Origin: JAOUEA01 sp963821935
Lineage (GTDB): Bacteria > Actinomycetota > UBA4738 > HRBIN12
Length of the DNA stretch: 64,000 bases
Direction of reading: 5' to 3'
Assembly: GCA_963821935.1 (NCBI GenBank)
Contig: CAWGFM010000004.1
Coordinates: 744,001 to 808,000, forward strand
Shown: in pieces, positions 44,608 through 52,477 of the stretch
How the letters are laid out: every line of letters starts with the position of its first letter
How positions within the stretch are numbered: position 1 is the stretch's first letter
The notes under the pieces: model-generated
Databases searched by the model: none
Told to the model about the DNA's origin: nothing
Seen by the model: only the letters and a program-made list of their open reading frames with translations
Made by a program: the position numbers and the translations under genes

Positions 44608-46610
44608 CCGAACGGCGTCTGATCGCGGCCCTGTCGGTCGCGTGCCTGGTGCTGCTGGCTCTGCTCGGCTGGGCGATGATCGACCGGTTCACCGGCTCGG
44701 GCTCGGCCGGATCGCGTGCCGGGCCGGAGCAGGGGGTCGAGTACTGGGTCGCCACGACCGGTGATGACGCCGCCGATGGTTCGCGCTCACAGCCGTGGGC
44801 CACGCTGCAGCACGCCGCCGATTCCGTGCCGGCAGGCGCCACGGTGTTCGTGGAGGCGGGTTCCTACCCGCAGCGGGTCCAGATCACGAGCTCGGGGAGC
44901 CCGGGTTCGCCGATCACGTTCTCGGCGGCACCCGGCGCCGCCGTGGTCCTGGACGGGTCGACATTGGAGGTACCGGCCGACCTGTCCGCCATGGTCACGA
45001 TCGACGGGCAGCACGACGTGGTCGTCTCGGGGTTCGACATCACCGGATTCGCCACCGACCGGTCGGGTCATGTCCCCGCGGGCATCGTGGTCACCGGCGC
45101 ATCGGACCGCATCGCGATCCGCGGCAACCACGTGCACGACATGGGCACGACCTTCCGGGGACGCAGCGGGGGCGACGCCCACGGCATCGCGGTCTTCGGC
45201 ACCGACGCGGCGCACGCCATCGAGGACGTCGCGATCACCGACAACGAACTCGACCACCTTGCGCTGGGCTCGTCGGAGGCGCTGGTGGTCAACGGCAACG
45301 TGCGCGACTTCCTCATCGAAGGGAACCGCGTCCACGACACGAACAACATCGGCATCGACGTGATCGGCTTCGAAGGCGTGGCGCCCGATCCCACGGTCGA
45401 CCAGGCGCGCGACGGCGTGATCCGCAACAACCAAATCTGGAACATCGACAGCGCCGGCAACCCCGCGTACGGCAGCTCACGCAGCGCCGACGGCATCTAC
45501 GTCGACGGCGGCCGCGACGTGGTGATCGAGGGCAACGTGATCCGCAACGTCAACATCGGCATCGAGATGGCGAGCGAGCATGCCGGCCGTGCCACCCGCT
45601 CGATCGTGGCTCGCAACAATCTGGTCGTGGACTCGACGACGATCGGCATCGCGATCGGTGGCTACGACCGCCGGCGCGGAAGCACCGAAGCCTGCCAGAT
45701 CGTGCACAACACCGTGGTCGGCACCGACGGCCCCGCGCTGCTGGTGCAGTTCGACACCCGCGAGAACCTCATCGCGAACAACATCATCCAGGCAGGGCCG
45801 GGGGCAAGCTTCGTCGAGAACCCCTACCCCGAGAACCTGGACAACGTGGTCGACCACAACCTGTACTTCGCGCCGGGCGGTTCCGAGCGCGGGACCTGGC
45901 AATGGAAAGGGCGGGAGTACGGCGACTTCGACTCGTGGCAACAGGGCTCGGGCGTGGATGCGCACTCGCGCTTCGCCGAGCCCGGCTTCATCGACGCCAC
46001 GAACGGAGACTACGGGCTCGATCCGTCGTCCCCGGCGGTGGACGCCGGCACGATGATCCTGTCGGCGGGCTCGACCGACGCAGCGGGGGATGCACGCCTC
46101 CAGGCGGGCTCACTCGACCTGGGGGCGTATGAGGTCGCGGCACCGCCACCGTCCCCCACCCCCGCGATCGCGACACCGACCGCGGTCTCCGCGCTCACGT
46201 GGAGCGGTGTCGAGAACGGGTGGGGACCCCCCGAGGTCGATCGCAGCAACGGCGAGAAGGCTCCCGAGGACGGCGGGCCGATCACGATCGGTGGCGTGGT
46301 GTTCGATCGGGGGGTCGGCGTCCACGCTCCGTCACGGATCTCGGTCGATCTGGCCGGTCGATGCTCGTCGTTCCTGGCCGACGTCGGCCTCGACGACGAG
46401 GTCGATGACCGGGGATCGGTCACCTTCACCGTCCTGGGAGATGGCGAGCGGATCGCGTCCAGCGGCGTCGTGCGAGGGGATCAGGCCTCGGTGCCGCTGA
46501 GCGCAGATGTCGAAGGCGTCGATGATCTCACGCTGGTCGTGTCGGCCGGGGGCGACGGCAACGGGTTCGACCATGCCGACTGGGCGGACGCCCGGCTGGA
46601 CTGTTCCTAG
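44604..46610 (+). CDS. Membrane-anchored right-handed beta-helix protein with C-terminal NPCBM domain
   Basis: A 668-aa protein. One hydrophobic anchor lies at residues 5-26 (LIAALSVACLVLLALLGWAM). A parallel beta-helix of pectate-lyase/epimerase type spans about 45-500: WVATTGDDAADGSRSQPWAT, then repeated coils such as DVVIEGNVIRNVNIGIEM and LIANNIIQAGPG. An NPCBM carbohydrate-binding domain follows from about 525 (LTWSGVENGWGPPEVDRSNG; DRGVGVHAPSRISVDLAGRC; FDHADWADARLDC). This fits an extracellular polysaccharide lyase, hydrolase or binding protein supplying sugars to the coupled ABC importer. Catalytic residues cannot be assigned by eye. Its stop interlocks with that of the convergent methyltransferase gene. 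Confidence 0.87.
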   Translation: MTERRLIAALSVACLVLLALLGWAMIDRFTGSGSAGSRAGPEQGVEYWVATTGDDAADGSRSQPWATLQHAADSVPAGATVFVEAGSYPQRVQITSSGSPGSPITFSAAPGAAVVLDGSTLEVPADLSAMVTIDGQHDVVVSGFDITGFATDRSGHVPAGIVVTGASDRIAIRGNHVHDMGTTFRGRSGGDAHGIAVFGTDAAHAIEDVAITDNELDHLALGSSEALVVNGNVRDFLIEGNRVHDTNNIGIDVIGFEGVAPDPTVDQARDGVIRNNQIWNIDSAGNPAYGSSRSADGIYVDGGRDVVIEGNVIRNVNIGIEMASEHAGRATRSIVARNNLVVDSTTIGIAIGGYDRRRGSTEACQIVHNTVVGTDGPALLVQFDTRENLIANNIIQAGPGASFVENPYPENLDNVVDHNLYFAPGGSERGTWQWKGREYGDFDSWQQGSGVDAHSRFAEPGFIDATNGDYGLDPSSPAVDAGTMILSAGSTDAAGDARLQAGSLDLGAYEVAAPPPSPTPAIATPTAVSALTWSGVENGWGPPEVDRSNGEKAPEDGGPITIGGVVFDRGVGVHAPSRISVDLAGRCSSFLADVGLDDEVDDRGSVTFTVLGDGERIASSGVVRGDQASVPLSADVEGVDDLTLVVSAGGDGNGFDHADWADARLDCS

Positions 46611-48088
46611 ACCCCGCCCGCCGGCCGTGCCGTCCCGTAGATGAACTCCGGACCGGTGGTGGCTGCCTCCATGTCCCAGCCGATCGCGCGGAGCTCGCTG
46701 GTGATGCTCTCGGGCGTGTAGAGGATCTTCACGATGGTGTACTCGCGGCCATCCTGCAGGGTTCGCCGGTGGGCGAAGTCCGGACCGTCTTCTGCCGCCA
46801 TGCCGGGGTTGGAAGCTCGCTCCTCGACGCCATGCAGGTCGTCGGCGAAGAAGACCCGTCCGCCCGGCTTCAGCCACTCCTCGAGCCGTGCCCAGAACTG
46901 CGCGAACCGCTCCGGCGGGACGTGCGAGATGAAGAACGTGAACACGATCTCGTCGTACCGCCGGCCCGCCGGCGGCCGCCATTCGAACACGTCGGACGTC
47001 ACGTACTCGACCGATGGATCGTTCACCCGCGCCCTGTTCACCTCGAGTGTTGCGGCGGATGCGTCGACGGCGGTCAGCGTTCGAGCGGTGCGGACGAGAT
47101 GCTGCGTGAACAGCCCGGTGCCGCATGCCAGCTCCAGGACGTCACCGTGGGCACCGAACGCGTCGACGGCTCGCTCGAGTGCGGCCGTCTCTTCGAACCA
47201 CGCGGCGTTGCCCTCGGGGCCGAGGTCGTACGGACCTCGACGGAACCACACGTCGTCGTACTCAGGTGCCCGATCCTCGTAGTAGCGGTGTTGCTCAGCC
47301 AAGATCCCGTCGACGTCGTCCGTTCCCGTCGCTTCATCGTTCGTTCGCTCTACGTTCATGTTCGTCAGGATACGAGGCGAGCCGCCCCCGCCGCGCGGCG
47401 TGGCTTCGCCGATCAGGAACTCGGTGCCGGTCGAGCGGACGGATGCCTCCCAGCCCACATCGGCCAGCATGGCCCGGAGGGCCTCCGGCTCGAAGAAGCG
47501 CTTCACGATCGTGAAGGCCCGCCCGTCCGCCAGCGTCCGGACGTGCGCGAACTCCGGCCCGCCCGGCGCCTGATGACCGCTGTACGGTCGCCCCGAGCCC
47601 GCGACGTCGTCCATGAAGAAGACGCGGCCTCCGGGCGTGAGCCAGCTCCGGAGCCGGTCCCAGAACGCCCCGAAACGCTCAGGCGGCACGTGCGAGACGA
47701 AGAACCCGAACACGATCGCGTCGAACCGGTCGCCGTCGGGGGGCTCCCATTCGAAGACATCGGCCTCCAGGTACGTGACGTTCGGAGCGCCGTAGCGAGC
47801 ACGGTTGATCTCGATCATGGAGGGCGCGGCGTCGACGGCGAGCAGCCGGTCGGCGCTGCGTGCCAGGAACCGGGTCCACAACCCCGTGCCGCAGGCGAGC
47901 TCCAGGACGGAACCGGTCGCATCGAAGTCCTGCAGTGCTGTCTCCAGCTCCACGGTCTCGGCTCGGTACCGGGCGTTGGCCTCCGGACCCAGATCGAACC
48001 GTCCGCGACGGTGATAGAGATCCTCGTACTCGGCCGCCCGCTGCTCGTAGTACTCGATCTGCTGGGTGAGCAGGTCGTCGTGGTTCAC
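46607..48088 (-). CDS. Tandem class I SAM-dependent methyltransferase (two full domains)
   Basis: A 493-aa protein made of two homologous Rossmann methyltransferase domains. Motif I VLELACGTGL occurs at 61-70 and again at 317-326. Both halves carry a similar N-terminus (EYYEQRAAEYEDLYHRRGRF and RYYEDRAPEYDDVWFRRGPY), a SHVPPERF block and LTPGGRVFF or LKPGGRVFF. The two motif I copies are intact. A 20-residue Asp/Thr/Asn-rich linker joins the halves. The GTG start overlaps the stop of the PfkB kinase gene. The methyl acceptor is unknown; a sugar or sugar phosphate is a guess from context. Confidence 0.9.
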   Translation of the reverse strand: MNHDDLLTQQIEYYEQRAAEYEDLYHRRGRFDLGPEANARYRAETVELETALQDFDATGSVLELACGTGLWTRFLARSADRLLAVDAAPSMIEINRARYGAPNVTYLEADVFEWEPPDGDRFDAIVFGFFVSHVPPERFGAFWDRLRSWLTPGGRVFFMDDVAGSGRPYSGHQAPGGPEFAHVRTLADGRAFTIVKRFFEPEALRAMLADVGWEASVRSTGTEFLIGEATPRGGGGSPRILTNMNVERTNDEATGTDDVDGILAEQHRYYEDRAPEYDDVWFRRGPYDLGPEGNAAWFEETAALERAVDAFGAHGDVLELACGTGLFTQHLVRTARTLTAVDASAATLEVNRARVNDPSVEYVTSDVFEWRPPAGRRYDEIVFTFFISHVPPERFAQFWARLEEWLKPGGRVFFADDLHGVEERASNPGMAAEDGPDFAHRRTLQDGREYTIVKILYTPESITSELRAIGWDMEAATTGPEFIYGTARPAGGV

Positions 48089-49023
48089 AGCATGTGCACC
48101 TGGGCCTGCGAGGCCAGCGCGGTGGCCCGCGCGGGGTCCACCGTGCCCGCACCTGGGAGCTCGGCGTTCGCGGTGGCGGCACCCAGGGCCAACCGAAGTG
48201 CGTCGTCCCAATCTCCGCCCCGATCGAGGGAGGAGACCAGGCCCGCCAGGAAGGCATCACCGCTGCCCACCGGGAATCGGCCACGCACGTACAACACCCC
48301 CTCGTACAACGAGCCGTCGGGCGCGGCGACCACGACCCCGTCGGCGCCGCGGGTCACCACGCCGGCGTGGGCATCCCCGCCCGCCAGGTCTCGAAGCTTC
48401 TGTGCCGCGGTGAGCGCTTCGTCGCGGCGAGACGTGGGGATGCCCAGGAGTCCGCCGGCCTCGGCGGCGTTCACCTTGACGATGTCGGGCGCGGATCGCA
48501 GGGCCAGGCGGAGGCGTTCGTCGTCCGCGTCGAGCGCGACCCGGACCCCGGCATCGCGGGCCTCGGCGACCAGATCACGGTAACCGTCATCGGGAGCGCC
48601 CTGCGGCATCGAGCCGCTGATGGTGAGCCAACCGCCCGACGCCCACGAGGAGGCGGCGGCGTGTGCCAGATCGCCCCAGGCCGAGGAGGGCACCTGTGAT
48701 CCGTGCTCGTAGAACTCGGTGAGCCCGCGCGTCTCGCGATCGGCGACCGACAGCGATGCTCGGTTCTCGCCATGGGTCCAGACCTCCACCGTGGTCACGC
48801 CTTCGGCCGAGAGCTGCTCGGCGAGCCACCGGCCGGTGTGTCCGCGAAGCAGAGCCACCGCGGTGACCTCGGCGCCCAACGCTGTCGCCGCGCGGGCCAG
48901 GTTGAGCCCCTTGCCGCCAGCGGTCTGCACGAATCCCAGCGGACGGTGGATGTCGCCCCGCACCAGCCGTTCGATCTCGAAGAGCTTGTCGATCGACGGG
49001 TTGGCGGCGAGCGCGACGATCAC
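48085..49023 (-). CDS. PfkB-family kinase, 1-phosphofructokinase/tagatose-6-P kinase type
   Basis: A 312-aa ribokinase-fold kinase of the FruK/LacC branch. It has IVALAANPSIDKLFEI, the substrate motif QTAGGKGLNLARAATALG, WLTISGSMPQGAP, VKVNAAEAGGLLG and the ATP/anion-hole motif PVGSGDAFLAGL. The FruK branch phosphorylates fructose 1-P, tagatose 6-P or related ketose phosphates, a plausible step after the SIS isomerase. The GTG start overlaps the stop of the second PfkB kinase and its own stop overlaps the methyltransferase start. Confidence 0.91.
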   Translation of the reverse strand: MIVALAANPSIDKLFEIERLVRGDIHRPLGFVQTAGGKGLNLARAATALGAEVTAVALLRGHTGRWLAEQLSAEGVTTVEVWTHGENRASLSVADRETRGLTEFYEHGSQVPSSAWGDLAHAAASSWASGGWLTISGSMPQGAPDDGYRDLVAEARDAGVRVALDADDERLRLALRSAPDIVKVNAAEAGGLLGIPTSRRDEALTAAQKLRDLAGGDAHAGVVTRGADGVVVAAPDGSLYEGVLYVRGRFPVGSGDAFLAGLVSSLDRGGDWDDALRLALGAATANAELPGAGTVDPARATALASQAQVHML

Positions 49024-49964
49024 GCCGCGGTGCCCCGTTCGATCGCGTCCCGCGCCTCGGCCAGGGTCGGCTGCCCCTCGATGCCGCCCACGAACCGGGT
49101 GGACAGCGCGCCGCATGCGTTCCCCAGAGCCAAGGCGCGCTCCAGGGGTTCGTTCGCGAGGTATCCGGCCAGGAAACCGGCATCGAACGAGTCACCGGCG
49201 CCGGTGGTGTCGACCACCTGCACCGGGATGCCGGGCATGCGCACCACCTCCCCCGTCGTCGCCGCCATCGCGCCGTCGGCGCCCGCCTTCACGACGATGA
49301 GCGGGGCCCGCATGCGCAGCCGCGACAGCGCTTGATCCAGGTCGGAGATCCGGGCCAGCCGCATGGCCTCCATGGCGTTGGGCAGGAAGACGTCGACCGA
49401 CGACAACAGGTCGGTGAGTCCGCCGTCCCAGGCCCCGGTGGGATCCCAGTTGGGGTCCAGGGAGGTGGTGGCACCGGCGTCGTGCGCCTCGCCGAACAGG
49501 CGAGCCAGGTCAGGAGCCAACCCGCGCTGCAGGAAGAACGAGCTGACGTGGACGTGCCGAGCAGACGCCAGCACACCGGGGTCGATGAGCTCGCTGCGCA
49601 GATCTCCGATCGTGCCCGGCGCGGTCAACATCGCCCGGTCGTCGATGGCCGACATGATCACCGTGATGCCCGTGGGACGGCGCGGATCGACCACGAGTCC
49701 ACGGGTATCGACGCCACGCTCGGTCAGCTCCGTCTGCATGAAGGAGCCGAAGAGATCGTCGCCGACGACACCGGCGAAAGCGACGCGTAAGCCCAGTCGT
49801 GCGGCGCCGCACGCCATGATCGCGCCCGACCCGCCCACGCCGAGCTGGGCCTGTTCCACCATGCGCTCTGCTTGGCCGAACGCCGGCTGGACGTCCCCGC
49901 CCCGAAGCACCAGGTCGGGATTCGCATCACCCAACACCAGCAGATCGAACTCGACGTCGGCCAT
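49020..49964 (-). CDS. PfkB-family carbohydrate kinase (ribokinase/KdgK-like)
   Basis: A 314-aa sugar kinase with LLVLGDANPDLVLRG, the di-Gly motif LGVGGSGAIMACGAARLG, FLPNAMEAMRLA and the catalytic VVDTTGAGDSFDAGFLAGYL. The substrate (ribose, ketodeoxygluconate or an inositol-type sugar) cannot be fixed. It is first in a minus-strand operon kinase-kinase-methyltransferase. TAAGCT (49971-49976), 6 nt before the ATG, fits a leaderless start. Convergent with the beta-helix gene through the methyltransferase. Confidence 0.92.
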   Translation of the reverse strand: MADVEFDLLVLGDANPDLVLRGGDVQPAFGQAERMVEQAQLGVGGSGAIMACGAARLGLRVAFAGVVGDDLFGSFMQTELTERGVDTRGLVVDPRRPTGITVIMSAIDDRAMLTAPGTIGDLRSELIDPGVLASARHVHVSSFFLQRGLAPDLARLFGEAHDAGATTSLDPNWDPTGAWDGGLTDLLSSVDVFLPNAMEAMRLARISDLDQALSRLRMRAPLIVVKAGADGAMAATTGEVVRMPGIPVQVVDTTGAGDSFDAGFLAGYLANEPLERALALGNACGALSTRFVGGIEGQPTLAEARDAIERGTAA

Positions 49965-49970
49965 GGTCGA

Positions 49971-49976
49971 AGCTTA
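49971..49976 (-). promoter_or_regulatory. -10 element of the kinase-kinase-methyltransferase operon
   Basis: TAAGCT on minus, 6 nt before the ATG at 49964. It lies back to back with TACGAT (49996-50001) of the macro-domain gene on plus. Confidence 0.5.
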
Positions 49977-50010
49977 CCTACCGGCCGGACCGCTCTACGA
50001 TGACCAGGCC

Positions 50011-50553
50011 ATGAGCGGATCCGAACCCCACACGCCCGCCATCACGATCGTGCGCGGAGACATCACGACAGCAGCGGTGGATGCCATCGTGAACGCCGCG
50101 AACACCTCGCTGCGCCCCGGCGGCGGGGTCGACGGAGCGATCACGCGGGCCGCCGGCCGCGGAGCCCTCGCCGATCGGCGCCGCGTGGCCTCGGAACGAG
50201 GCGAGCCGCCGCTCCCCACCGGGGAGGCGGTGGCGACCATCGCCGGCGACCTCCCGTGCCGATGGATCATCCATACCGCCGGTCCGATCTTCTCGGGCAG
50301 CGAGGACGACCCGCGCCTGCTGGCCTCCTGCCACGCCAACGCGCTCGCGGTCGCCGACGGACTCGGTGCGGCCAGCGTCGCGTTCCCGGCGATCTCGTGC
50401 GGCATCTACGGGTATCCGCCGGACCGAGCCGCGCCGATCGCGCTGTCGTCGGTGATCGCTGCCGGCTCCCGGGTCGAAGAAGTGCGTTTCGTCCTGTTCG
50501 ACGCCGAGATGGAGGCCATCTTCCGAGACGCCCTGGCCCCGCTGATCGGGTGA
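50011..50553 (+). CDS. Macro-domain protein (O-acetyl-ADP-ribose deacetylase type)
   Basis: A 180-aa macro domain. It has IVRGDITTAAVDAIVNAANT, SLRPGGGVDGAITRAAGRG, IIHTAGPIF and the ribose-binding FPAISCGIYGYP. Family members bind ADP-ribose and remove acetyl or ADP-ribosyl groups. The Asn-Ala-Ala-Asn motif and the Gly-rich loop support activity. It is divergent from the sugar-kinase operon. TACGAT 9 nt before the ATG supports a leaderless start. Confidence 0.93.
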   Translation: MSGSEPHTPAITIVRGDITTAAVDAIVNAANTSLRPGGGVDGAITRAAGRGALADRRRVASERGEPPLPTGEAVATIAGDLPCRWIIHTAGPIFSGSEDDPRLLASCHANALAVADGLGAASVAFPAISCGIYGYPPDRAAPIALSSVIAAGSRVEEVRFVLFDAEMEAIFRDALAPLIG

Positions 50554-50607
50554 TCGGACCTCGCTGGCTGGATCCTGCCCTGCTGGCGGTCTCCCGACAT
50601 GGGACGG

Positions 50608-52477
50608 TCAGCCGTCGACCGAGATCCGGTCCAGCGCCGGTTCGCCGAACGCCTGATCGATCGAGAACCCGGTGACGCGACCACCGTGGATGCGGACGAT
50701 CTCGCCGGTGGAGATCGGCACCAACGCGACGATCTCCCTCGTCAGCAGCTGATCCAGACGCGCCCAGCACAGCGCTGCTTCCACCCCGGCGAGGGTGGCG
50801 CATCGCTCGTAGTCGGCGTCGACGCTCGGAACCGCGTGCCGTGGGTCGTAGCCCCAGCCCTCGAGTTCGGCTCGACTCGCTCCCAAGAGCGACGGGAAGA
50901 ACCCGTCCTGAGAGCGCAGGAACGGCACGATCATGTTGCCCGCGTCGGGGAAGTCGGTGAACCATCCGCCGAAGCAGATCGCTGCGTGAGCTCGAGGGTC
51001 GAGACAGTCCACAGCGCGGAACAGGGGTTCGATACCGATCGACCCCAGCCCTCGAACGAGCGCGGTCTCTGCTGCTTCGACTGCATCGTCCGGTAGGTCC
51101 ACCGGAAGAGCGATCTTCGCACGACAGTCGGGCCCCACGCACCTGCCTCCGGAGCCATACGTGGACCGGTCCATCTCGGCCCGAGCTGCCGCCACATCAC
51201 CCTGGCCGGCTGCCGACGGGAAGGCGCTCCAGGACGACAGCAACCCTCCCACCAGGGGATCGGGGATCAGGTGGGAGGAGGCCGACTCGGTAGCGAACGG
51301 CACCAGCGATCCCGTGTCCAACGCGAGGGCCGTCGCGCGGCGAACGTGGACATCGTCGAACGGGGGCTGCGCGACGTTCAGGAACACGAAGCGGCTGAAG
51401 TTGCCGGTCGTCGTCTCGACCCGATCCTGTAGCTCCGACGAATCTCGATACTCGCCCAGGACCTTCCGGCCGCGGATCCTCGCCCATCACGAGATCGGTC
51501 CCTCCGTCGAGGAGCCTGGGGTAGGGGTTGTTCAACGGCACGATCGAGATCTCGATGCGATCCGGGAGCGCCGGCCTGTTGGGATCGGTTGCGGGGTCCC
51601 ACGACGGGTTGCGGACCAGGACGAGCGATCCGGGATCGTCGAACCACCATCCAGGCGTGAAGCCCGACGTCGGCGTCTGCTCCTGAGGCGGGACGGTCAG
51701 ATCCAGGTTCTCCGCTCCCTCGACCATGTACGGGCCGGTCGACACGAGGAAGGGCCCGTACCCGTCGGCTTGCGGTGGGTCGCCCTCGAACGTACTCGCG
51801 AAGGGATGACCGGTCGCCACCCCGAGCACGGCATCCGGATCGCCCGGCAGCGGCGGGATCGGCGATGTCAGCGGCAACGCGAAAACGTGCTCGATCGAGC
51901 GATCGGGGCTGTTCTGGCGGATCTGCAGGGTGTAGTCGTCGGGCGTCGAGACCCCGGCGATCGACTCGGCATCTCCCTGCATGAACTCCGAGAACCCCTC
52001 GATCGAGGTCAGGTACTGAGCGCCGGGCCCGCCGCCCGGATCATCGGTTCCGGCACGCAGGAGCGCTCGAACGATGTCGCCGGCTTTCACCTCCAGGTCC
52101 TGCAGCGGTGGTGCGTAGCGGATCCCGCGCTTGAGGTGGAAGGTCCACGTCGTGCCATCGGTCGAGACCGAGGGACGCCCGGTCGCCAGGTCGGGCACGG
52201 GTTGCGTGCCTTCGAAGTTGGGAAGACCCCGGTAGGTCATGAGGGTTCTCGTCAGGCAACAGCGCAGCACCTCGAACTGGGGCGGCGTGTACGACGCCTG
52301 CGGATCGAACCCCTGGTAGGCGGGGTCCATCATGGCGACCCGAAGTGTGCCACCCTCATCCCTGGCTTGGGCCGGCACCCGTTCGTCTCGATCGGCGGGA
52401 GCGCAGGCGGCGATCACCGCGAACGAGACCGCGACGATGGCCAACGATCCTGCAGACGGGACCGATCGGCCGCTCAC
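50608..52477 (-). CDS. Family 5 (peptide/nickel type) substrate-binding lipoprotein, frameshifted
   Basis: About 622 aa once one base is removed. The N-terminal part (GTG at 52477) has a signal peptide and lipobox (VIAACAPADRDE), GTLRVAMMDPAYQGFDPQAS, the family core GIRYAPPLQDLEVKAGDIVR, and then DGGTDLVMGEDPRP. The frame then changes. Family sequence resumes as VLGEYRDSSELQDRV, FVFLNVAQPPFDDVHVRRA and FTDFPDAGNMIVPFLRS. An extra base in the G/C run 51466-51475 explains this. The real state (error or pseudogene) is open. Coupled by GTGA to the upstream cyclase gene; no ABC permease or ATPase is adjacent. Confidence 0.85.
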
